Of a stretch of 64,000 bases of DNA, positions 52,804 to 60,247 are shown piece after piece (positions within the stretch are counted from its first letter, which is position 1; each line of letters starts with the position of its first letter). The stretch is from positions 1 to 64,000 of IMG/VR virus record IMGVR_UViG_3300033146_003479; one strand, written 5' to 3'. The DNA comes from a virus. Position numbers and translations under genes: made by a program. The notes beneath the pieces are model-generated. The model was not told where the DNA came from. It did not search any database and saw nothing but the letters and a program-made list of their open reading frames with translations.

Positions 52804-53037
52804 CTATTGAAATTGACTCATTTGCTGTTCCATTCGCTCTCTCTCTTGTTTTTTCTTCTCAGTAAGCATACGAAGAAACATATCTCTCTCAAACGGATAC
52901 ATTCTCATAATCTCATCAAATAACCATTTCTCTCGCAACTCCAATAAACTATCATATAATGATTCTAATTTGTGAGCAAAAATTAAACTAATGAAAAAAA
53001 AAATTGTTGAATTGCTACCTCTTGTTCGAATCCACAC
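52804..53037 (-). CDS. 51: gp51-like tail assembly protein, probably made by -1 frameshift from gp26
   Basis: The frame holds I-F-A-H-K-L-E then W-L-F-D-E-I-M-R-M-Y-P-F-E-R near the middle, a pattern I associate with small gp51-type hub assembly proteins of T4-like phages, and a charged coiled-coil end (E-K-K-K-Q-E-R-E-R-M-E-Q). The only start near its upstream end is GTG 53037, with a poor ribosome site; the ATGs come late. It overlaps the end of the gp26-like frame by 55 nt in the -1 phase across a run of ten T. A fused product of about 307 residues is therefore more likely than independent initiation. Confidence 0.65.
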   Translation of the reverse strand: MWIRTRGSNSTIFFFISLIFAHKLESLYDSLLELREKWLFDEIMRMYPFERDMFLRMLTEKKKQERERMEQQMSQFQ

Positions 53038-53726
53038 TCTTTATCTTCACAAGTCAATGTCTTTGAATAAATTAATTTTGGACTATTTCTAATGAAATCT
53101 TCAACGTCGACTACAAATTTTGCAGGCAAAGATAATATAAATTCTCTCAATTCATCTCGGTCAAAATCAGTCTTAGTTTCATCGCCAATTGTAACACTAT
53201 CAATTGAATTTAAAACATTTTCTATCATAGATTCCTCAGATAACTCTTTAACGCCTAAAATAATATCCTTATTAACCATAAACGAAGTCACTTTAATGGA
53301 AATAATAATGTCCTTTTCTGCACCCTCTCTAGATGGAATAGTGATATTTCGTTTAAAATTCTCATAGTTTTCAACATGAATATCATTAATTAAAATATTC
53401 TTCGAATATTCTAATCCACAATTCTCACACTTAACTACAACTGGAATACTCTCAGAATCACTATTTAATTTGAGTTTCGCAAGAAGATATTGAATGTCTA
53501 CCAATGTGATATCAGACGCTTGCTTTGGAGTTAAAGCGTACTTTTCAACAACCATATTATATAATACATCCATTAAAATAGCATACTCTTGATTCATTTG
53601 GGCTTGAGATATTGTGAATTGATCCTTCACTGTATATGGAGTCCCTCGAACATCTTCATTTGTTGATAGTATTTTCTCACTAAAGAAAAAGGTATTCATC
53701 GCTTTAGATTCTTTTCTTAAATCCAT
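52983..53726 (-). CDS. 26: Tail/baseplate assembly chaperone, gp26-like
   Basis: 247 residues (T4 gp26 208). T4_baseplate family, needed for hub or tail assembly. Features: a central zinc ribbon split between C-E-N-C near residue 100 and C-E-D-K-E-C near 230, I-T-I-P-S-R near 124 and a helical C-terminal half. AGGAG before ATG 53726, ACTAAATA promoter upstream. Ends in F-F-F-S-L-V across a T10 run that may shift to the gp51-like frame. Confidence 0.8.
   Translation of the reverse strand: MDLRKESKAMNTFFFSEKILSTNEDVRGTPYTVKDQFTISQAQMNQEYAILMDVLYNMVVEKYALTPKQASDITLVDIQYLLAKLKLNSDSESIPVVVKCENCGLEYSKNILINDIHVENYENFKRNITIPSREGAEKDIIISIKVTSFMVNKDIILGVKELSEESMIENVLNSIDSVTIGDETKTDFDRDELREFILSLPAKFVVDVEDFIRNSPKLIYSKTLTCEDKECGFEQEVAIQQFFFSLV
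52994..53003 (-). promoter_or_regulatory. T10 slippery site for -1 frameshifting
   Basis: On the coding strand CAA-CAA is followed by ten T then CATTAG. Zero frame reads Q-Q-F-F-F-S-L-V-stop; a -1 slip on the last TTT enters the gp51-like frame at F-I-S-L-I-F. A stop in the -1 frame at 53041-53043 limits entry to this short stretch. Confidence 0.55.
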
Positions 53727-53760
53727 TATTTTCTCCTAATTAAATTAACATCACAACTAT

Positions 53761-53769
53761 TATTTAGTG
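53761..53769 (-). promoter_or_regulatory. Late-like promoter CACTAAATA for genes 26/51
   Basis: Minus strand, 34 nt before ATG 53726. Confidence 0.5.
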
Positions 53770-53773
53770 AATT

Positions 53774-56158
53774 CTAATTTTCTTCAAAATAAGTAAATGA
53801 AAAATTAACCTCGAATTTAGTTAAATCATCAGTTGAATCAAAACCAAATTCACTATATGTAACTTTTGTAGGATGCATATTATAAAATGTGAACTCTTTT
53901 ACTGGAGTTTGAGCGACCATATCATCCCCTAACTTAATTTGACTCGTGAATCGACTTTGACTGTTAGTTAATTGTGTACTATTAGATGGATTTATAAAAT
54001 CAACAAACGACTTGTGGAAAATTCGGTCATCAGTGTTCTCGTCAGCAAACCAGGTATCATGCGGTTTTCCCATTGCCATTAAGTAATTAAAAAAGAATTC
54101 TGGATAGGAAGGGACTAATGATGATGTAGGTAAACTTGATAGAGTTATCATATCATTCCATAACATATCTATTCCCACATTCGGATCCAAATTCCTAGCA
54201 ACATTTTCACTAATAAGCATTTTTTTAAAATCAACTAATGAGAACGTAAAGGTATATGCAGATAACGCTAAGGCTAATATCTGTAACACTTTCACACTCA
54301 CTCCTTTAACCTTATTTACAGTATCATTCACTTTTGAAAATCCTTTTTTGCCGTGAGGAAAAGTGTTACCTCGACTCTCTTTAACTAATTCACCATTTTT
54401 AACCACTAAAACATCATCGTCCAAATCGAAACTAAATGGATTGGCAATATTATTGAATGCATTTTGCTGTTCTCTATAAAATGTCTGCTCCAATTGTTTC
54501 TTCAAGCCTGCCATTCTAGTTTTCCCATAGCCGGTACTACCAGTCATAGAGCCTATCGGAATTAAATTCTCATCAAAAAAATAGCCATTCGTTAACGACT
54601 CATTCGCAGCAATTTGTTTCAAAATATATTCAATTTTTTCTTTCATATCCTTATTTGTATATTTTTTACTTTTTTTAAATGCCATCAGTCTATCTTTAAA
54701 TGTACTTTTAAGATTCTCATATTTTTTTTGTCCAACCTCATATTTATCTGATGATTTTCGAAGTCCCTTTTGAATCTCATTAAATGTATCTTTCAATGAA
54801 TCAAAATAATTTTCTTTAGATCCATTTTTCTGCAAAACTCCATATTCAATTCCCATATCAATATGAGTTTGCTCTATAATACTTTTTATTTCTGGATTTT
54901 CTAATAATTCATCCCAAGATTCTCGATATTTTTCATCAGAAAGTTGTTCAATTAACGCATCTAACTCCTCTTCAACTGATATTCTCTCATATTCAGCATC
55001 CGGTTTTCCCAAAGTTAAATTTTTTATGCGAGTTAAATCCGAGTCAGAGACAGAATCATCCTTATTTGCTGTTTCGGCGATAGCATTTAAAATATCATTG
55101 TTCTTAATATTTTCAATTAAGTCTGGGCTTGCATATTGAATAAAATATTCCATCATTTTTTGACTTTGATTTGTCAAGGTCTCCGTTGCAAAATCTCCAT
55201 CAGAATGTTCATTATCTAATATTCCAACTCCAAAAGCGGCTAACTCTGATGCCCATTCAATTCCGGCTGAAGCATAAACAAAAGTTATTTTAAATGTTTT
55301 CTGCAGAGTTTTCAAGAAAGTTGTGTTATAATACCACTCTCCATCTTTAACATTTTCCATCTCATTAACTACATTTCGCCACGATGTATGAAAATCGTTA
55401 AAATGCTTCTCATAATAAGTCTGATCGGTTGAGACTGCTCCTATAGATTCCTTCATATCATACTTTAGAGTATCCTCTTCGTGTAATTGACCTGGAGTCG
55501 TAATATCTTGTGATCCAACTACTGGGAAATATTGATATACTTTAACTTTTGGACAAACATAATCTCTAAAATATCGCATTCTCGTAGTAATAGGTTTTCC
55601 CTCATTATCGAGAATATACATATTATCCATCCAAATCTTGAAAAACTCACTTAAATTAAAGTACTTTAAAATTTTACCACTAGTGTTATATTGATAAACT
55701 TTATCATAAAAACTCACACTAATATCATCAAAATCAGTCCCTTTAGGTAAAGTCCACTCACGATTCAATATCTTCACTTGTCGAGTATTATTAGTTTGAT
55801 TTAATCCTGTAACTTTATGAGCCAAAACTTTTAAGTGAGCATTAGACTGATCATCTGGTAAAAAAACATCTAGAAATAAATCAATAAACTCATTAGTCTT
55901 TGTATTACGAAATGATTTAAAAATCTCTCTGGTTCGAGCATCGATAATCAATTCAAATTCAAACCAACAATTCTTCGGTACCTGAGAAACTAAATTTTTC
56001 ACATGAACATTATTAACTTCTCCAAAAGATATTGAATTAAATGTGTCTATTTTATCAAGTTTCTCTCCCGTATATATATTAGATCTATCAGATCTAATTG
56101 GACGACTCTCTCCTCTAGAATCCTTTAATGGAGGAGAACTTGAAATTTTACCGGGCAT
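53774..56158 (-). CDS. Tail-tube-like protein with a large internal insertion
   Basis: 794 residues. Residues about 60-215 have the gp19-like tube pattern: N-R-E-W-T-L-P-K-G near 129, D-D-I-S-V-S-F-Y-D near 142 and F-F-K-I-W-M-D-N-M near 166. The last 60 residues match the end of tube proteins: E-F-T-F-Y-N-M-H-P-T near 750, then F-E-V-N-F-S-F-T-Y-F. Between them lie about 480 residues, mostly charged helix, with one hydrophobic stretch (about 640-660) that could span a membrane. GAGGT before ATG 56158. Probably a tube, tube-adaptor or injected virion protein; T4 has no such protein. Confidence 0.6.
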   Translation of the reverse strand: MPGKISSSPPLKDSRGESRPIRSDRSNIYTGEKLDKIDTFNSISFGEVNNVHVKNLVSQVPKNCWFEFELIIDARTREIFKSFRNTKTNEFIDLFLDVFLPDDQSNAHLKVLAHKVTGLNQTNNTRQVKILNREWTLPKGTDFDDISVSFYDKVYQYNTSGKILKYFNLSEFFKIWMDNMYILDNEGKPITTRMRYFRDYVCPKVKVYQYFPVVGSQDITTPGQLHEEDTLKYDMKESIGAVSTDQTYYEKHFNDFHTSWRNVVNEMENVKDGEWYYNTTFLKTLQKTFKITFVYASAGIEWASELAAFGVGILDNEHSDGDFATETLTNQSQKMMEYFIQYASPDLIENIKNNDILNAIAETANKDDSVSDSDLTRIKNLTLGKPDAEYERISVEEELDALIEQLSDEKYRESWDELLENPEIKSIIEQTHIDMGIEYGVLQKNGSKENYFDSLKDTFNEIQKGLRKSSDKYEVGQKKYENLKSTFKDRLMAFKKSKKYTNKDMKEKIEYILKQIAANESLTNGYFFDENLIPIGSMTGSTGYGKTRMAGLKKQLEQTFYREQQNAFNNIANPFSFDLDDDVLVVKNGELVKESRGNTFPHGKKGFSKVNDTVNKVKGVSVKVLQILALALSAYTFTFSLVDFKKMLISENVARNLDPNVGIDMLWNDMITLSSLPTSSLVPSYPEFFFNYLMAMGKPHDTWFADENTDDRIFHKSFVDFINPSNSTQLTNSQSRFTSQIKLGDDMVAQTPVKEFTFYNMHPTKVTYSEFGFDSTDDLTKFEVNFSFTYFEEN

Positions 56159-56173
56159 ATTATAACCTCTCTA

Positions 56174-57277
56174 TTACCAATAACTAAATTTTGCTTTTGC
56201 CATTACGTCAAAAAACGTATTTTGTTGTATAATATTTAGCAGTTTATTTTTTCCCATAGAAAGAACATACTCATTTACATCCTTCCCTTCAAGACGAATA
56301 TCATCAGGCAACAATGTAATTCCTATTTTAATTCTATCCTTCAACTCTAAACTAAAATCAATCGCTTTGCCAACTATTTTTCGGATTTCACGATTATATG
56401 GCTCATTATCAAATACAATAACTACCTCTTTAACGCCAATAGCCATCAATTTCTCCATATGACGTTTATAATTCGAACTATTTAATGATATTGCGTTCGG
56501 TAGGAACAAACTATCTAAATACCCCTCAGTAGCATAAACTCGATTGTGAATATTAATATTTTCTAAATTACCAATCATAACATCATCAGTTAATTGAACC
56601 GATAAGTATCTAACTCCACCAGTCAGCAACGATCTACCTTGAATTGCTATAACTTCGTTAGTTCTATTCTTAATGAACCAAAAAACTCTAGGATCCTCTT
56701 TGAATTGTCTATTTGATGCAATAGAAGTATTCATAAACGCTTTTAATGGTTTATAAACATATTCATAAAAATTATCAGTATAAAACATATTCGAATTCAA
56801 TGGAATTGCTCTATTTAATATATATGTCTTAGGGATAGACGAATCTCTCATATCAGTAAGCCTCTTTACGAAACCGCTATTCATCATATCATCTAAGAAC
56901 TCATTCAATTCATCATTCGAAACTGATTCATCAAATAAAGATGACTCTTGAGTTTTTCGCTGTTGTTCATCTGTCATATTTCGCAAAATCATTTTATCTT
57001 GATATTGCTTAAACATTATTTCCTTATATCGTTCCGGATGATTATTTTTCAAAAACCAAATTAATGCTCCAGTTGACTCATGACAATTGTGACAAAAGAA
57101 AATATATTCATAATCTCCTTTTTTATTCGGCTTCCATAAAAAATAACCACGTTTACTATTAGACTTTTCTCCATCTCCACAAATTGGACATTGAAATCTA
57201 GCATTATCTCCTTCCCATCTAAATAATTTTAATCCTAATGACTCTATAATTTGTTTTGATTCCACTTTAGATAACAT
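56174..57277 (-). CDS. 61: DNA primase, gp61-like
   Basis: 367 residues (T4 342). Makes RNA primers with the gp41 helicase (not in window). N-terminal zinc finger C-P-I-C near residue 36 and F-F-C-H-N-C-H near 62, then a TOPRIM-type core with Y-A-T-E-G-Y-L-D near 246 and V-I-V-F-D-N-E-P near 290. ATG 57277 is chosen over an upstream GTG (57289), with GTGAG 10 nt before it. Located next to uvsW. Confidence 0.93.
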   Translation of the reverse strand: MLSKVESKQIIESLGLKLFRWEGDNARFQCPICGDGEKSNSKRGYFLWKPNKKGDYEYIFFCHNCHESTGALIWFLKNNHPERYKEIMFKQYQDKMILRNMTDEQQRKTQESSLFDESVSNDELNEFLDDMMNSGFVKRLTDMRDSSIPKTYILNRAIPLNSNMFYTDNFYEYVYKPLKAFMNTSIASNRQFKEDPRVFWFIKNRTNEVIAIQGRSLLTGGVRYLSVQLTDDVMIGNLENINIHNRVYATEGYLDSLFLPNAISLNSSNYKRHMEKLMAIGVKEVVIVFDNEPYNREIRKIVGKAIDFSLELKDRIKIGITLLPDDIRLEGKDVNEYVLSMGKNKLLNIIQQNTFFDVMAKAKFSYW

Positions 57278-57341
57278 TTTAATTCTCACATACTAATCAA
57301 TAATATAATAATATATCAATTATTATATTTTTTAACGAAAA

Positions 57342-58862
57342 TTATGCAACCTGCATTTCAATTTGATAAGTGTTATGTTTATATCCTTCTCTGCGATAAA
57401 CATCTTCCTTGACCTGAAGCCATTTGAAAATATTATTATGCTGTTTACCTTTAATGGGAATTTTATCAAAGAAATCATAAATCGTAGCCATTTTTTTACC
57501 CGAATAAAGTCTAATGGCTCTACCTATCATTTGAATGGCTAATATATCAGCGGACTTAAACGGAGTAGCAACTACAATCTGAAACACATTTGGTATATTA
57601 ATTCCTGTTCCCAAAATGCTCAAATTCGCAACTAGAATTCCTCCACATTTCTTTATTTTCTCTAATATAACTTGTCTATCTTTTTCTTTAATTTCACCAT
57701 AAATCAAATAAACATTATCATACTTCTCTTTCAGTTTCGCATACATATCCTTCAAATAATCAATTCGATTACCTAAAACTAGAAATGTTCCAACTGGCTC
57801 ATTATTATAAACATTTTGGATGAAATTCACGATCAAATCTCGTCTCTCCGGACACTTTAATACTGCCGAATACTCCTCATCAAACGTACTCAACTCTAAT
57901 TTCTCCTTCGTTTTCCATTTCAAAACAGTATTCTTCACTAAAAATTCAGACAAATGTCCTTCACTAACTAATTCAACAGTCGTCTTCGTTCTAAATGGAG
58001 TTCCTAAATGAGACGTTACTTGATATCTCTCCAAAAGATCACTTTGCAAAGTTCCTGTTGTTCCCAATCTAAATTCAGCATTAATGCAATTCTCACTAAC
58101 ATATCGTAGTTTATTGGCTTTTGCTCCATGACACTCATCAATAATAATTCCTCTAAATTGCTCGAAGAACTCATATTCATATTTATAAAGTGATTGCCAT
58201 GTAGATATAATAATTTGGCTTGAAAAATTCTTTTCTTGTCCATGATAAATCTTTTCAATATTATTGACACGTTTATATCCGTATCCTATGAAATCCTTAG
58301 CCATCTGCTCAACTAAAGTTGTATTTGGAACTACTAATAATAAACGATCATTTTCCTCAAACTCATGATCTAATATCCATCTAATATATCCATATAGAAT
58401 TAATGATTTACCTGAGCCTGTTGGAGAAATCAAGGTTGCTTTCTGAATCTTCAATGCTTGCTTGATTGCCTTTCGTTGATAATCTCTCAATTCCATTTTA
58501 CCTGGTAACGATGGATTTAAAACTTTATCGAAATATATATCTATCTTATCAAAATGCTTCAATTCTCTAATACCAATATCTCCATTCTCAAATATCAACT
58601 CAATTTGACGACTGGAGCAAAACTCCATAATAGGTCTCAATAATCCCACAGGGGCTAATGCTTTATCGCGATTTGAATCCAAGTAGTTAATGAAGCGGAC
58701 TTCTCCGTCCCAACTCCCATTCTTATATGCTGGCATAAATTTAGCATTCGGATGCATATATTGAAAATTTAGATATAGTTCTTGAATGTCAATAATGTCT
58801 GATGAAGTTATACCTTCAACTAAAAAATAGACTTCGTTGATTTTCGTAAATTTTAATCCCAT
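57342..58862 (-). CDS. uvsW: Recombination helicase UvsW
   Basis: 506 residues (T4 503). SF2 RNA-DNA and branched-DNA helicase that stops origin-dependent replication and drives recombination. Walker A S-P-T-G-S-G-K-S at 146-153, Walker B I-I-D-E-C-H at 240-245, G-T-T-G-T-L near 267, and motif VI Q-M-I-G-R-A-I-R near 455. The N-terminal double-beta DNA-binding region has Y-K-N-G-S-W-D-G near 46. AGGAG before ATG 58862, with CACTAAATA upstream, in line with late UvsW expression in T4. Confidence 0.96.
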   Translation of the reverse strand: MGLKFTKINEVYFLVEGITSSDIIDIQELYLNFQYMHPNAKFMPAYKNGSWDGEVRFINYLDSNRDKALAPVGLLRPIMEFCSSRQIELIFENGDIGIRELKHFDKIDIYFDKVLNPSLPGKMELRDYQRKAIKQALKIQKATLISPTGSGKSLILYGYIRWILDHEFEENDRLLLVVPNTTLVEQMAKDFIGYGYKRVNNIEKIYHGQEKNFSSQIIISTWQSLYKYEYEFFEQFRGIIIDECHGAKANKLRYVSENCINAEFRLGTTGTLQSDLLERYQVTSHLGTPFRTKTTVELVSEGHLSEFLVKNTVLKWKTKEKLELSTFDEEYSAVLKCPERRDLIVNFIQNVYNNEPVGTFLVLGNRIDYLKDMYAKLKEKYDNVYLIYGEIKEKDRQVILEKIKKCGGILVANLSILGTGINIPNVFQIVVATPFKSADILAIQMIGRAIRLYSGKKMATIYDFFDKIPIKGKQHNNIFKWLQVKEDVYRREGYKHNTYQIEMQVA

Positions 58863-58887
58863 TTTATTCTCCTAAATATAGTAATTA

Positions 58888-58896
58888 TATTTAGTG
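58888..58896 (-). promoter_or_regulatory. Late-like promoter CACTAAATA of uvsW
   Basis: Minus strand, 25 nt before ATG 58862. In T4 uvsW is also transcribed from a late promoter. Confidence 0.55.
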
Positions 58897-58899
58897 ATA

Positions 58900-59298
58900 T
58901 TATGGATTAATCAATATTTCAATTGTGATGGACAAACTTCCCTTAGAACTGATAAATTTAAAAACATTTTCGCTTGGAGAATTAAACGTTAATTGCTTAA
59001 CATTCACTTCTATAGATTCATCAGTAGAAGATAAAATTTCTATTTCTCCTGTACCTTTTTTATATCCATCCAACGAATGCTCTGAATATTCAAATTGACC
59101 TTCCACATTTAATTGTGAATTACTAACTTCATACTTGATGATACAACGCTCACTATCATCGCAAGATTTAAGTTTCTGTATGAATTCATTCAAATTATCA
59201 GTACTCTCTGTAATAGTTCTACCTAACTTAGACAAAGCATCGTAGTTAATGGACTCATCCATTCCTCTCATAACATCCTTCATTGTAAATTCTTTCAT
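58900..59298 (-). CDS. Hypothetical protein upstream of uvsW
   Basis: 132 residues, unrecognised. Acidic, beta-rich C-terminal half; the N-terminal M-K-D-V-M-R-G-M is echoed in the next upstream protein (M-E-D-M-M-S-G-F), so the two may share an N-terminal binding motif. GAGGTT before ATG 59298. Member of a three-gene conserved-looking run. Confidence 0.65.
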   Translation of the reverse strand: MKEFTMKDVMRGMDESINYDALSKLGRTITESTDNLNEFIQKLKSCDDSERCIIKYEVSNSQLNVEGQFEYSEHSLDGYKKGTGEIEILSSTDESIEVNVKQLTFNSPSENVFKFISSKGSLSITIEILINP

Positions 59299-59302
59299 TT
59301 TT

Positions 59303-59797
59303 TTAACCTCGTATCATCACATCAGACATATTTTCATAACCACGTATGAGATATGCTATTTTTGTCTTAACTTTACCTAATTGAATACTCTTAAACTTAC
59401 TCTTATTAATATAAATCTTACCTCCACAATTCAACATTATCATCAGGGAATCAGCACTCATTGAAACTTTCTTTAATATATCTTTATGGAAAAGTGTCAC
59501 TAAATTTTCAGTTTTCTTCCCGAATGATATAATTATCTCTTTTCCTACTCGTTCATCCAAAAACTCCTTGACGTTATCTAATGTCAAAGTATCATCTGCT
59601 TTAATAACTTCATCTTTGGGTTGGTTGTCGCTCTCATTAAACGGATTCATTACGGATTCTAAAATTTGATTCTGCTGATTCATCATCGAAATGCTATTTG
59701 TAGTTGGAACGTTTTTAGATTGCTGACCTAAAAGTCGATTCATATTAGCACTAAAACCGCTCATCATATCTTCCATAGAAACTTTTCTGGGGCTCAT
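59303..59797 (-). CDS. Hypothetical protein with Gln/Asn-rich N-terminus
   Basis: 164 residues, unrecognised. Residues 8-18 (M-E-D-M-M-S-G-F) resemble the start of the 132-residue neighbour; a Gln/Asn/Met-rich linker (25-50) precedes a beta-rich C-terminal domain. Its start is 1 nt after the 149-residue gene, so they are coupled. Confidence 0.65.
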   Translation of the reverse strand: MSPRKVSMEDMMSGFSANMNRLLGQQSKNVPTTNSISMMNQQNQILESVMNPFNESDNQPKDEVIKADDTLTLDNVKEFLDERVGKEIIISFGKKTENLVTLFHKDILKKVSMSADSLMIMLNCGGKIYINKSKFKSIQLGKVKTKIAYLIRGYENMSDVMIRG

Positions 59798-60247
59798 TTA
59801 TTTCTCCTTCTTATCGGTTATTATATAAATCTCTGTACTTTGTTTCATAAATTGAATATTCAATGAAACTCCATCTCCTTCAAATATCACCTTATCAACT
59901 TCAGTTAGAAATAAATTAATCATTGCATCCTTATATGTTAAGTTCAAGGTCAACATACTTCTATCTATAGTTATACCTTCTAATTCTCCATACACTCTAC
60001 TTTCAACTTTATCTCCACCAAGTTGCTTTTTGATTATCTGAAGTTCTCTATGATTACTTTTAAAATCATCCAGATACTCCGATAATCTCGGAATGGCTTT
60101 CTCTAGTGGCAATTCATCACGGAATTCATTAGATGAATTTGATTCATCACTAGAATCATTTTGTCCAATTTCACTCAATGTCTTCTCATCTTCAGTAAAA
60201 TAACTTTTATTATATTTAGCCATCGCCGATAATACACTGTTTTTCAT
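59798..60247 (-). CDS. Hypothetical protein
   Basis: 149 residues, unrecognised. Ser/Glu-rich N-terminus (about 25-45) and an alpha/beta C-terminal region with an M-K-Q-S-T-E-I-Y-I-I ending. Together with the two genes after it, it has a similar plan of a flexible N-terminus and a beta-rich end, which may reflect duplication. Overlaps the upstream gene by ATGA. Confidence 0.65.
   Translation of the reverse strand: MKNSVLSAMAKYNKSYFTEDEKTLSEIGQNDSSDESNSSNEFRDELPLEKAIPRLSEYLDDFKSNHRELQIIKKQLGGDKVESRVYGELEGITIDRSMLTLNLTYKDAMINLFLTEVDKVIFEGDGVSLNIQFMKQSTEIYIITDKKEK

Noticed and set aside
57290-57341. Sigma70-like promoter upstream of the primase gene
   Set aside because: TATATT is present at about 57331 but no acceptable -35 lies at 16-18 bp; AT-rich background is enough to explain it.
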